NCBI GenBank assembly: GCA_934661715.1
Contig: CAKUJL010000001.1
Span: forward strand, 1-39,557
Direction of reading: 5' to 3'
Length of the DNA: 39,557 nucleotides
DNA from: an uncultured Oscillospiraceae bacterium
GTDB taxonomy: Bacteria > Bacillota > Clostridia > Oscillospirales > Oscillospiraceae
Positions 1 to 7,291 of this stretch are shown one piece after another. Position numbers and translations under genes: made by a program. Positions within the stretch are counted from its first letter, which is position 1; every line of letters starts with the position of its first letter. The notes under the pieces are model-generated. The model was not told the DNA's origin. It searched no databases and saw only the letters and a program-made list of their open reading frames with translations.

Positions 1-739
1 CGGGGACCTTCTCACCCGTCACGTGGTAGATCAGGACCTTTTCGCCGCCCTGCGGGTACATCGCCTTGAGCGGCATGACCTCCATGTTCTGCTCGTGGCT
101 GACGAGCTCGCGGTAGCGCTGGATGCACTCGGGCTTGTTGTCTTCGATGCCGAAGACGATGCGCGGCACCTTCAAAAACTTCTGAAGAAGCCGGCAGCCG
201 GCGATGACGTCGAACGAGTAGTCGATCATCGCGCGGGTATCGGAGGTGATGTAGGGCTCACACTCTGCGCCGTTGATGATGACGCACTTGATCTGGTTGA
301 GATTCTTAACCGTCAGCTTGACGACCGTCGGGAAGCCCGCGCCGCCGAGGCCGACCAGACCGCTTGCACGCACGGCGTCCAGAAAGTCCTGCATGGTCTC
401 GAGCTTCGGAGGTGCGATCCCCTCCCAGCGGGCATCCAGCCCGTCAGACTCGATTTCGACCGTCTGCATCATCCGGCCGTTGGAGCCCAGCATTTCGCCG
501 ATCTTCTTGACCGTGCCGGAGACGCTTGCGTAGATCGGTGCGGAGACAAAGCCGCCGGGTTCGCCGATCAGCTGGCCGGTTTTGACATAGTCTCCGACCT
601 TGACCACCGGTTTGGCCGGCGCACCAATGTGCATGGCCATCGGAATGACCACCGAATCCGGCAGCGGCAGCTTGACCGCGCTCATCTGCGCCGTCGCCTT
701 GTGCCCCGCTACATGGATTCCATGTAAGTACCGCTTCAA
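1..739 (-). CDS. rnfC: RnfC, electron transport complex subunit C (3' end outside window)
   Basis: Peripheral subunit of the Rnf complex, which couples ferredoxin oxidation and NAD+ reduction to ion pumping; RnfC carries the NADH/FMN site and Fe-S clusters. The 246 visible codons cover the N-terminal half: an early KRYLHGIHV stretch, a barrel-sandwich part (about residues 20-75), then the Rossmann-like motif GLGGAGFPT and the signature NGAECEPY, both typical of RnfC. The cysteine-rich Fe-S region would lie beyond position 1. The start is a TTG at 739-737: GGGAGG lies seven bases upstream and no in-frame ATG fits. A small hairpin (stem 757-762 with 769-774) sits just before the ribosome site. 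It follows apbE, nusG-II and rnfX, the usual clostridial order. Seen: motifs and order. Known: function. Confidence 0.95.
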   Translation of the reverse strand, partial: MKRYLHGIHVAGHKATAQMSAVKLPLPDSVVIPMAMHIGAPAKPVVKVGDYVKTGQLIGEPGGFVSAPIYASVSGTVKKIGEMLGSNGRMMQTVEIESDGLDARWEGIAPPKLETMQDFLDAVRASGLVGLGGAGFPTVVKLTVKNLNQIKCVIINGAECEPYITSDTRAMIDYSFDVIAGCRLLQKFLKVPRIVFGIEDNKPECIQRYRELVSHEQNMEVMPLKAMYPQGGEKVLIYHVTGEKVP

Positions 740-778
740 TCAAATTCCTCCCTCAAATGTTCATTTTGGAACATACTG

Positions 779-1300
779 TTACGATTTGGTGTATTTGCTG
801 AGAATGCCTGCCTGCCGCGCCCGCCGGGAAACCAGCTGTGCGCACAGACCGGTAAATATCCCGGTCACAATGCTAGATACCATCAGAACCGGAAGATAAT
901 ACAAAAGTGCCTGCGTGCGGGTGATGAAAAGCGCCGCCGCCATCTGCCCCAGATTGTGTCCCATCGCGCCGAACGCGCTGAGCACCCAGAGCTTCTGTTC
1001 GCCGAGCGGTTTTTTGAGCGCCCACATCACAGCAAATGCGGCCGTGCCGCCCGCGATGCTGTAGAAAAACGCCATCGTCTGGCCGGTAAGTAAGCTTCCG
1101 AGGCTGACTCTGACGAGCATCGTCCCGAGCGCCCAGCCGGGGCCTACCCAGAAAAGCGTCAGCATCGTAAAGACGTTGCTCAGGCCCGGCTTAATGCCCG
1201 GAATGGCGGTGAGCGGCGGCAGCTGCGATTCAATGACGAAGACCACGAGCCCTGCCGCGGTGAGTAAGGACGCGAGCGTAAGCTTTTGCAGCTTTTTCAT
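779..1300 (-). CDS. Gx transporter family protein (RnfX / heptaprenyl diphosphate synthase component I family)
   Basis: A 173-residue integral membrane protein with about five hydrophobic segments, including a Gly-rich stretch (GPGWALGTMLVRVSLGS). Proteins of this family stand upstream of rnfC in many Clostridia; their activity is not settled, and suggested roles include quinone/isoprenoid handling or small-molecule transport. The start is the ATG at 1300 with GGAAGGAG upstream; longer upstream reading is only frame overlap. The ATG overlaps the stop of the preceding gene (ATGA), so the two are probably translationally coupled. Context (apbE, nusG-II, this gene, rnfC) links it to Rnf assembly or function. 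Family call is firm, function is inference. Confidence 0.85.
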   Translation of the reverse strand: MKKLQKLTLASLLTAAGLVVFVIESQLPPLTAIPGIKPGLSNVFTMLTLFWVGPGWALGTMLVRVSLGSLLTGQTMAFFYSIAGGTAAFAVMWALKKPLGEQKLWVLSAFGAMGHNLGQMAAALFITRTQALLYYLPVLMVSSIVTGIFTGLCAQLVSRRARQAGILSKYTKS

Positions 1301-1683
1301 GGCAGGCTCCTTCCGCCCGCAACGGCGTCGACGCCGTTCTCCTTTGTATCGCCTGCAAACCGGATGACGAGCCGGTTCGGCAGGCACACGATCGGGCCGG
1401 TTCCCTCGCGAAGATATCCGTGCGCCACGCAGATCTGGTCGGGGCAATCGGCGGATAGGACGCGCACGCCGTCTTCGGAAATTTCGATGGTGTTACCGCC
1501 AACGGGGCCGGAGATTTCGATGGTCTCCGGTGGACCCGCGTGCGGCAGCTGAATGGTCTGCGCCAGTGTGCCGTTCTGATAAATCTCAACCTGATCGCCG
1601 GCGCCGCCGGGAAGCAGCTTCCACACAAGAAGCAGCGCCGCGGCAAGACCGGCAAAGAGAAATGCCCATGTTCTGTTTTTCAT
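1297..1683 (-). CDS. NusG domain II-containing membrane-anchored protein
   Basis: A 128-residue protein with one N-terminal membrane segment (about residues 6-24) followed by an extracytoplasmic NusG_II domain. The hallmark is visible: CPDQIC at about residue 80, then a Gly-rich turn and VCLPN. Such proteins are regular companions of rnf operons in Firmicutes; the exact role is unknown, but being on the same membrane face as the ApbE lipoprotein suggests help in maturing or assembling Rnf flavoproteins. It overlaps the next gene by four bases (ATGA) and its own start overlaps the end of apbE by four bases. Confidence 0.88.
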   Translation of the reverse strand: MKNRTWAFLFAGLAAALLLVWKLLPGGAGDQVEIYQNGTLAQTIQLPHAGPPETIEISGPVGGNTIEISEDGVRVLSADCPDQICVAHGYLREGTGPIVCLPNRLVIRFAGDTKENGVDAVAGGRSLP

Positions 1684-2678
1684 CGCGCGATCACCTCAAA
1701 GCCGCGCTCGGAGCGGAAGCTGTCTTTGAGCCCCTCGGTCACGAAAATTTCGCCGGAGTCCAGCAGGAACACGGCCTCAAAAACGCCGCTTTCGCGCCAG
1801 AATTCTTCCGCCTTTGGAAGGCCCATCACGAAAAGCGCCGTGGAAAGTCCGTCGGCCAGCACGTCGTTTTCGCTCACGACCGTCACAGACGCGAGACCCG
1901 TTTTTGCCGGCCAGCCGGTTTTGGCGTCTAAAATGTGCCAGTAACGTTCGCCGTCTTCTTCAAAATAGCGCTGATAGCCGCCCGAGGTCACGACGCTGAC
2001 GTTTTTCCCGGAGACGTAGCCGAACAGGCTTTCCAGACTCGGGTCCTGAAGTCCCACCGTCCAATCGGAGCCGTCCGGCTTCGCGCCCACGAGCGTCACA
2101 TTGCCGCCGAGGGACAAAACCGCCGAGGTGATGCCGGAAGCCGTCAGACTTTCTCTCGCCTTTTTGGCCGCAAAGCCCTTGCCGATGCCGCCGAGATCGA
2201 CGGCCATTTCCTCGGGAAGGCTGTAGGGGCAGGTCACATCGGGTAATTTTTCATAGCCGGCATGAGAAAGCGCCGCGTCAATATCCTTCTGCTGCGGAAC
2301 ATGCGCGGTTTCCGTGCCGAAGCCCCAGAGCGTCATGAGAGGATACACCGTCGGGTCATACGCGCCGTCCGTTCGCCGGGCAATATCGAGCGCGTCTGCA
2401 AGCACTTCCAGCGTGTCCGGCTCTTCGCACGAGCCGCCCGCGTTGAGGCTTGCGATCTGGCTTGCCGCGCTCTGCGCCGAGAGCTTCCGGTCGAGCGCAG
2501 CGATCTCTTCTTCGCAGCGGTCGATGGCTGCTTGCGCGTTTTTTCCATATGCGGTGAGCTGCATGACCGTGTCCATGGCAAAAAACTCGGTGGTCGACGC
2601 TTTCGGCGCACAGCCGCACAGCGCCGCGCAGAGGACGAGCGCCAGGAGCGCCGCAATGTACTTTCCTGTTTTTGTCAT
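1680..2678 (-). CDS. apbE: FAD:protein FMN transferase (ApbE), lipoprotein
   Basis: Transfers FMN from FAD to a threonine of RnfG/RnfD-type subunits; in this operon it is the flavinylation enzyme for the Rnf complex. The 332-residue product begins with a lipoprotein signal (Cys at about residue 23 after ALCG), so it should act outside the membrane. Family motifs visible: FFAMDTVMQL near the N terminus, DLGGIGKGFA mid-protein, LSLGGN, HILDAKTGWPA, and DVLADGLSTALFVMG for metal binding. Start: a further in-frame ATG exists at 2777, but the promoter at 2773-2801 places the transcript start near 2766, so only the ATG at 2678 is inside the message and it directly precedes the lipoprotein signal. 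First gene of the rnf operon. Confidence 0.95.
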   Translation of the reverse strand: MTKTGKYIAALLALVLCAALCGCAPKASTTEFFAMDTVMQLTAYGKNAQAAIDRCEEEIAALDRKLSAQSAASQIASLNAGGSCEEPDTLEVLADALDIARRTDGAYDPTVYPLMTLWGFGTETAHVPQQKDIDAALSHAGYEKLPDVTCPYSLPEEMAVDLGGIGKGFAAKKARESLTASGITSAVLSLGGNVTLVGAKPDGSDWTVGLQDPSLESLFGYVSGKNVSVVTSGGYQRYFEEDGERYWHILDAKTGWPAKTGLASVTVVSENDVLADGLSTALFVMGLPKAEEFWRESGVFEAVFLLDSGEIFVTEGLKDSFRSERGFEVIAR

Positions 2679-2772
2679 GCCGCTATCCCGTCTTCCATCC
2701 GCTTCGTTTTTTGCCGTTTTGTGGGGGGTGCGCGGGGAAAAGCCTTTCGCGCTTTCGCTCCGCATGTCTATA

Positions 2773-2801
2773 AGCATAAATCATTTCACGCAAAAAATCA
2801 A
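2773..2801 (-). promoter_or_regulatory. Promoter of the apbE-rnf operon
   Basis: On the minus strand TTGATT (2801-2796) and TATGCT (2778-2773) are separated by exactly 17 bases, close to the vegetative consensus. Expected transcript start is near 2766, giving a leader of about 90 bases before the apbE ATG. Confidence 0.72.
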
Positions 2802-3138
2802 GTTTTCTTTTGCAAATTACGAAAAAATCGCTTAAAAATATAAGAAATAATTAGTATTTTTTTATCGATATAAATTTCCTTATATTTTATATCATTTTTC
2901 GCATAATTCCATATTTAACATATGATATATGACAATTCATATAACAGTATTCCAGTTTTATCCGCGATTCCGGATTTCGGCAGCAGCGGTGCCTGCGTGC
3001 TTTGTCTGTGAAAAATCGGAAAATGTCCGGCGCGGCGCGTCGGCTTCTGTCCGGTCCGGCGGATTGCTTCCGCTTGCGTGAAGAATCTTTACGCGTCTTG
3101 TCATATGAAAAATCATATCGCTTTTTGCGGTTTTTCGC
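2802..3138. other. Gene-free, AT-rich interval between the rnf promoter and the GTPase-nuclease gene
   Basis: No believable gene. Positions 2821-2960 are strikingly AT-rich in a GC-rich chromosome and contain short palindromes (TATCGATA, CATATG, ATATCATATG). This could act as an upstream element for the rnf promoter or as a regulator site. I looked for a Rex-type site (TTGTTAA-N4-TTAACAA) and found only loose half-sites. Confidence 0.4.
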
Positions 3139-3169
3139 AAAAAAAGCGAAGAGCCCGAGGGCTCTTCGC
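3139..3169 (-). terminator. Terminator after the GTPase-nuclease gene
   Basis: A near-perfect stem (GCGAAGAGCCC paired with GGGCTCTTCGC, 3146-3169) is followed on the minus strand by seven T residues (3145-3139), starting 12 bases after the stop codon at 3181. Confidence 0.9.
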
Positions 3170-3180
3170 CGAAATCCGTG

Positions 3181-5739
3181 TCAGGAATTTTTCTGATTGC
3201 TCTGCCGCAGGACCCGCTCGATCTCCTGCTGGGTCTGCATGACCTCGTCGTGAAAGCTCTTGGCCGAGACGCGGACGGCCCCGTGGCCGAGGATGATGAG
3301 CTGCTCTAAATTATCGGACGTCGCCACGCGCACCTTTTTCCGGCCGCGCAGTTCATACGTGACGCGCTCGATATACGAGTCGGCGGTCTCGGCCTCCTGC
3401 GTATACACAATATAAATATTGTGGTATTTTTCGACCGTGCCGAGATTCTGCGGCACCTTATACGCGTCGAAGACCAGAATCAGGTTGCAGCCGCGGTAGC
3501 CCTGATAGTTGCAAAGAAGGTTCATGAGCACGTGCCGCGCCGCGTCCAGACTGTCCCGGCCGATTTCCTTGAGCTCGTCCCAGGCAAAAATGATGTTGTA
3601 TCCGTCAACCAGGACAAATTCCTCCGCGGGCTCCATCTGCCGAAGAAGCTCACGCTTGTCCTGCGAGCGAAGGGCCATCATCGGAAGAACGTCTCTTCTT
3701 TTGATTTGCCCGTAGGTGCGCTCAAAAATGGCCAGCAGCTCCTTCTCCAGCTCCGGGGCCCCGCCGGGTGCGACGGAGCGCACGATGCGCTTCGGTTTTT
3801 CCGGCTCTTCGGCTTCCCGGAAGGAAAGCAGCGGCAGGTGCGCCATCCGGTCGACCTCGTCCCATTTGACTTCGAAGCCCGCGCCGTGGCTGCAAAAGAC
3901 CGAGCCCGTCGGGTGAAGCAGGTCCCGCTCGGAATCGTAGCCGATGCTCCGCACGATCTCGTCCTGGTCAAAGCAGGGCCGGTAGCCGCCCGGAAGATAG
4001 GAAATTCTCCCCTGCCCTTTCGTGTACGCAGTTACCTCCGCCGTGTAGCCGCGCAGAAGGCGCACGGGGCCGCTGCCTGTTAAAGCCGTCCGGCCATCTG
4101 CAATTTCCGGCGGGCGTATTTCCGCGTGCATCCGCTCAAAATCCGTCATCGCCCGGCCCGCCATATTAGAAGGCAGCTCCAGACGGAAGCTGTACCACGG
4201 CTCGAGCAAAACGGACTTCGCCTTTTTGAGGCCCTGCCGCACCGCGCGGTACGTCGCCTGCCGGAAATCGCCGCCTTCGGTGTGCTTGAGGTGCGCTTTT
4301 CCCGAGAGGATCGTGATGCGAAGATCGGTCACGGGGCTTCCCGTCAGAACGCCCGGCTGCACCGTCTCCTGTAAATGCGTAAAAATAAGCCGCTGCCAGT
4401 TCCGCGCGAGAACATCCTCGCTGCACATCGTGTCGAAGACAAGGCCGCTTCCGGGCTCTCCGGGCTCTAACAGCAGGTGCACCTCGGCATAGTGCCGCAG
4501 GGGCTCATAGTGGCCCACGCCCTCGATGGGCTCAGCGATCGTCTCTTTGTAGACGATGTTTCCCTCGTCGAAGCGGACGTTCAGCCCGAAGCGGTTTTGT
4601 ATCAGCCTTTGCAGAATTTCCATCTGCACGGGGCCCATGAGCTGCACGCGAATTTCCCGCAGCGCGTGGTCCCAGACGAGGTGCAGCTGCGGGTCTTCTT
4701 CCTCGAGCCTTTGCAGCTTCAAAAAAGCGCCCTGCGTATCGTCGGTGTCGACCTGCATCCGGTATTCGAGAACCGGCTCCAGAACCGGCGAGGCCGCGCC
4801 CTTTCCCGCGCCCAGATGCTCGCCCGCCTGCGTCCGGCTCAGGCCCGTCACGGCGCAGATTTGCCCTGCCCGCACGCGCTGCGCCAGCGTAAATTTCCGC
4901 CCGGAGTAAAGCCGCAGCTGGTCGGCCTTTTCCTCCCAGTCAGGGCTCGACAGCGTCTGCTTGACGGTGAGCTCGCCGCCCGTGACCTTCAGAAACGTCA
5001 GGCGTTCGTCCTTTTCTCCACGCGCGATCTTGTAGACCTGCGCGGAAAATTCCTGCGGATAGCCTGGCTCCTGCGTGAACCGCTGCAAGCCGGAAAGAAG
5101 CGCGGAAACGCCCTCTACTTGCAGCGCCGCTCCAAAATAGCACGGGAACACGCGCCGTTTTGCGATAAGCGCCGCGATCTGCTCGTCTTTTAAGCGCCCC
5201 CCGGAGAGCACCTGCTCCATGAGCGCTTCATCCAGAAGCGAGAGTTCTTCGTGAAGGACTGGTTCTTCCTGCGTGAAATCCACGCAGTTTTCCGAAAGCT
5301 CGGCCTTCAGCTGCGAGAGAACCGCCTCCCGGTCAAAGCCGGGAAGGTCTGTTTTGTTGACAAAGAGAAACGCCGGGATATTGTACCGCCGCAGCAGGTT
5401 CCAGAGCGTTCTCGTGTGGCTCTGCACGCCGTCGGTGCCGCTGATGACCAGAAGCGCGTAGTCGAGCACCTGAAGTGTCCGCTCCATTTCGGACGAAAAG
5501 TCCACATGACCCGGCGTGTCGAGAAAGGTGATGTCCGCGCCGGCCAGTGGAAGGCCTGCAAGCTTTGAAAAAATCGTGATGCCGCGGGCGCGTTCCTGCT
5601 CGTCGGTGTCGAGAAAGGCGTCCCCGTGGTCGACCCGGCCGAGCCGCCTCGTTGCGCCGCCTTCATAGAGCATCGCCTCGAGAAGCGTCGTCTTTCCCGC
5701 GTCGACGTGCGCCATCACGCCGATACAGAGCTGTTTCAT
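3181..5739 (-). CDS. Tet(M)/EF-G-like translational GTPase fused to a YacP/Rae1-type NYN endoribonuclease
   Basis: An 852-residue fusion. Residues 1 to about 640 form a ribosomal-protection-type GTPase: P-loop HVDAGKTT (11-18), RGIT (52-55), DTPGH with the catalytic His (74-78), NKTD (128-131), then EF-G-like domains II-V, including a Tet(M)-type domain IV (ELPSNMAGRAMTDF, GRISYLPGGY). Residues about 707-850 form a YacP/Rae1 NYN domain: VDGYNIIFAW, VFDAYKV, YTQEAETAD and VATSDNLEQ with its acidic residues in place. Rae1 cuts mRNA in the ribosomal A site, and Tet(M) binds that same site, so a ribosome-targeted mRNA-cleavage or rescue factor is a fair inference. Tetracycline resistance is not shown. 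Start: ATG at 5739 with GGGAGG seven bases upstream. It has its own promoter and a leader hairpin. Confidence 0.9.
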   Translation of the reverse strand: MKQLCIGVMAHVDAGKTTLLEAMLYEGGATRRLGRVDHGDAFLDTDEQERARGITIFSKLAGLPLAGADITFLDTPGHVDFSSEMERTLQVLDYALLVISGTDGVQSHTRTLWNLLRRYNIPAFLFVNKTDLPGFDREAVLSQLKAELSENCVDFTQEEPVLHEELSLLDEALMEQVLSGGRLKDEQIAALIAKRRVFPCYFGAALQVEGVSALLSGLQRFTQEPGYPQEFSAQVYKIARGEKDERLTFLKVTGGELTVKQTLSSPDWEEKADQLRLYSGRKFTLAQRVRAGQICAVTGLSRTQAGEHLGAGKGAASPVLEPVLEYRMQVDTDDTQGAFLKLQRLEEEDPQLHLVWDHALREIRVQLMGPVQMEILQRLIQNRFGLNVRFDEGNIVYKETIAEPIEGVGHYEPLRHYAEVHLLLEPGEPGSGLVFDTMCSEDVLARNWQRLIFTHLQETVQPGVLTGSPVTDLRITILSGKAHLKHTEGGDFRQATYRAVRQGLKKAKSVLLEPWYSFRLELPSNMAGRAMTDFERMHAEIRPPEIADGRTALTGSGPVRLLRGYTAEVTAYTKGQGRISYLPGGYRPCFDQDEIVRSIGYDSERDLLHPTGSVFCSHGAGFEVKWDEVDRMAHLPLLSFREAEEPEKPKRIVRSVAPGGAPELEKELLAIFERTYGQIKRRDVLPMMALRSQDKRELLRQMEPAEEFVLVDGYNIIFAWDELKEIGRDSLDAARHVLMNLLCNYQGYRGCNLILVFDAYKVPQNLGTVEKYHNIYIVYTQEAETADSYIERVTYELRGRKKVRVATSDNLEQLIILGHGAVRVSAKSFHDEVMQTQQEIERVLRQSNQKNS

Positions 5740-5776
5740 AAAAATACCTCCCGGTCGGAAGACGTAAAATCAAACG

Positions 5777-5810
5777 AAAAGCGCCCGAAGCCGTCGTGGG
5801 CCTCGGACGC
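5777..5810 (-). terminator. Terminator of the aminotransferase gene / leader hairpin of the GTPase-nuclease gene
   Basis: A 12-bp stem (5799-5810 with 5781-5792, two G-U pairs) with a six-base loop, followed on the minus strand by TTTT and a T-rich run. It lies downstream of both the aminotransferase stop and the promoter at 5821-5849, so it is also in the leader of the GTPase-nuclease transcript and may act as an attenuator. Confidence 0.7.
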
Positions 5811-5820
5811 CTTATGTAAT

Positions 5821-5849
5821 ATTGTAAGCGCTTTGGGGAAATTATGCAA
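5821..5849 (-). promoter_or_regulatory. Promoter of the GTPase-nuclease gene
   Basis: TTGCAT (5849-5844) and TACAAT (5826-5821) on the minus strand with 17 bases between them. The -35 box overlaps the aminotransferase stop codon. Expected start near 5814 gives a leader of about 75 bases that contains the hairpin at 5781-5810. Confidence 0.65.
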
Positions 5850-7119
5850 GCAGCTTTTCGAGCGCGGCGATCTTCAGGCTCGTGCAGAAGACCTCCATCG
5901 CCTTTTCAAGCTCGTGGACGGGAGGAAGGCTCGGTGCGATGCGGATGTTGGAGTCCTGCGGGTCAACGCCGTAGGGGAACGTTGCGCCAGCGCCGGTCAT
6001 CACAACGCCCGCTTCCTTGCAAAGAGCCAGCGTCCGCTTGGCAAGACCGGGGTTCGTGTTCACGGAGACAAAGTAGCCGCCCTTGGGCCGCTGCCAGGTC
6101 GCGATCTCGAGCGGCGCGATCTCCTGATCGAGCGTTTCGAGGACGCACTTGAACTTCGGGCCCAGGATCGCCGCGTGCTTTTTCATGAGGGCCAGCGTCG
6201 TCTCCTTGTCCTTGAGGTACAGCACGTGCCGCAGCTCGTTGACTTTGTCGTAGGAGATCATCTGGATGCCCATCAGCTTCTGCATGTACGCCTGATTGGC
6301 CTCCGAGCAGGCCATGACGGAAACGCCCGCGCCGGGGAAGGTGATCTTGGAGGTCGAAGCGAACTCGAAGACCATGTCGGGGTTGCCCGCCTCGCGGCAA
6401 AGCGTGAGAATGTCTTCGAACGGAACGAAGTCGCCGTCGAATTCATGCACGCAGTAGGCGTTGTCCCACATGAGCATGAAGTCCTTCGCCGCGGGCTTCA
6501 TCTTTGCAATGCGGTGCACGGTCTCGTCGGAGTAGACGATGCCGTCGGGGTTCGAATACTTCGGCACGCACCACATACCCTTGACTGCCGGGTCACGGAT
6601 CAGCTCTTCGACCATGTCCATATCGGGGCCCGTGGGGGTCATGGGGACGGTGATCATTTCGAAGCCGAACGACTGCGTGACCTTGAAGTGCCGGTCGTAG
6701 CCGGGCGCGGGGCAGAGCCACTTGACGCTGTCGAGCTTGCACCACGGCGTATTGGAGTGGAGCATACCGTGCGTATAGGCCTTGGAGACCGCGTCATACA
6801 TTAACGTCAGCGACGCGCTGCCGCCGATGAAGCACTCTTCCGGCTTGCAGCCGAGGATGCCGGCAAACAGGCGCTTGGCGGACGGAAGACCGGAGAGCTC
6901 GCCGTAGTTGCGCACGTCCATGCCGTCGCACATGCACTGGTCGGGGCTGTTCAAAATCGTCAGTATGTCGGAGACCAGATCGAGCTGCTCCTTGCCGGGC
7001 TTGCCTCTGGCCATGTTGAGCTTGAGGTTCTGCGCCTTGAGCGCCTCGAACGCGGCCTGTGCGTGCGCCAGCTCCTGTTTCAGTTCCTGCGTCGTGAGAT
7101 TCTTATATGCAGTGCTCAT
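5842..7119 (-). CDS. Aspartate aminotransferase, type Ic (PLP-dependent fold type I)
   Basis: Interconverts aspartate and 2-oxoglutarate with oxaloacetate and glutamate in the cytoplasm. The 425-residue product carries the type Ic features: ARGKPGKEQLDL near residue 38, YSNPDG (188-193) for substrate carboxylate binding, WDNAY (218-222) with the pyridine-nitrogen Asp, the PLP lysine in STSKITFPGAG (about K258), and a C-terminal IRIAPS arginine. The start at 7119 has only a distant AAAGAAAGGG ribosome site about 12 bases away, so translation may be moderate. It stands alone, with its own promoter and terminator. The neighbouring symporter and Asp/Glu racemase suggest an aspartate-centred neighbourhood. 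Substrate choice is from family knowledge. Confidence 0.88.
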   Translation of the reverse strand: MSTAYKNLTTQELKQELAHAQAAFEALKAQNLKLNMARGKPGKEQLDLVSDILTILNSPDQCMCDGMDVRNYGELSGLPSAKRLFAGILGCKPEECFIGGSASLTLMYDAVSKAYTHGMLHSNTPWCKLDSVKWLCPAPGYDRHFKVTQSFGFEMITVPMTPTGPDMDMVEELIRDPAVKGMWCVPKYSNPDGIVYSDETVHRIAKMKPAAKDFMLMWDNAYCVHEFDGDFVPFEDILTLCREAGNPDMVFEFASTSKITFPGAGVSVMACSEANQAYMQKLMGIQMISYDKVNELRHVLYLKDKETTLALMKKHAAILGPKFKCVLETLDQEIAPLEIATWQRPKGGYFVSVNTNPGLAKRTLALCKEAGVVMTGAGATFPYGVDPQDSNIRIAPSLPPVHELEKAMEVFCTSLKIAALEKLLA

Positions 7120-7186
7120 GATGTTCTGAACCCTTTCTTTATGTCGTTTTCGTTCTCTTTGCGGTCTAACGCCGCCTGTTATCTAT

Positions 7187-7214
7187 AGTATACCAGTTAT
7201 CAGGCAAAAAGCAA
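7187..7214 (-). promoter_or_regulatory. Promoter of the aspartate aminotransferase gene
   Basis: TTGCTT (7214-7209), 16 bases, TATACT (7192-7187) on the minus strand. Predicted start is near 7180, about 60 bases before the ATG. Confidence 0.6.
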
Positions 7215-7250
7215 GTGAAGAAACCACCTGAAACATTCTTCGATTCCGCA

Positions 7251-7280
7251 AAAATGCCCGCCGGAAACCGGCGGGCATTT
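7251..7280 (-). terminator. Terminator after the symporter gene
   Basis: A perfect 13-bp stem (7252-7264 with 7268-7280) with a three-base loop, 12 bases past the symporter stop. The T run after it on the minus strand is short (TTTTT counting the end of the stem). Confidence 0.85.
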
Positions 7281-7291
7281 GGAGATATCGC

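Noticed and set aside
2679..2777. Longer N terminus for ApbE starting at 2777
   Set aside because: It starts upstream of the transcript start expected from the promoter at 2773-2801 and would bury the lipoprotein signal.
3181..5739. Calling the GTPase-nuclease a tetracycline-resistance determinant
   Set aside because: The domain IV tip and the fusion differ from known Tet proteins; resemblance shows ribosome binding at most, not resistance.
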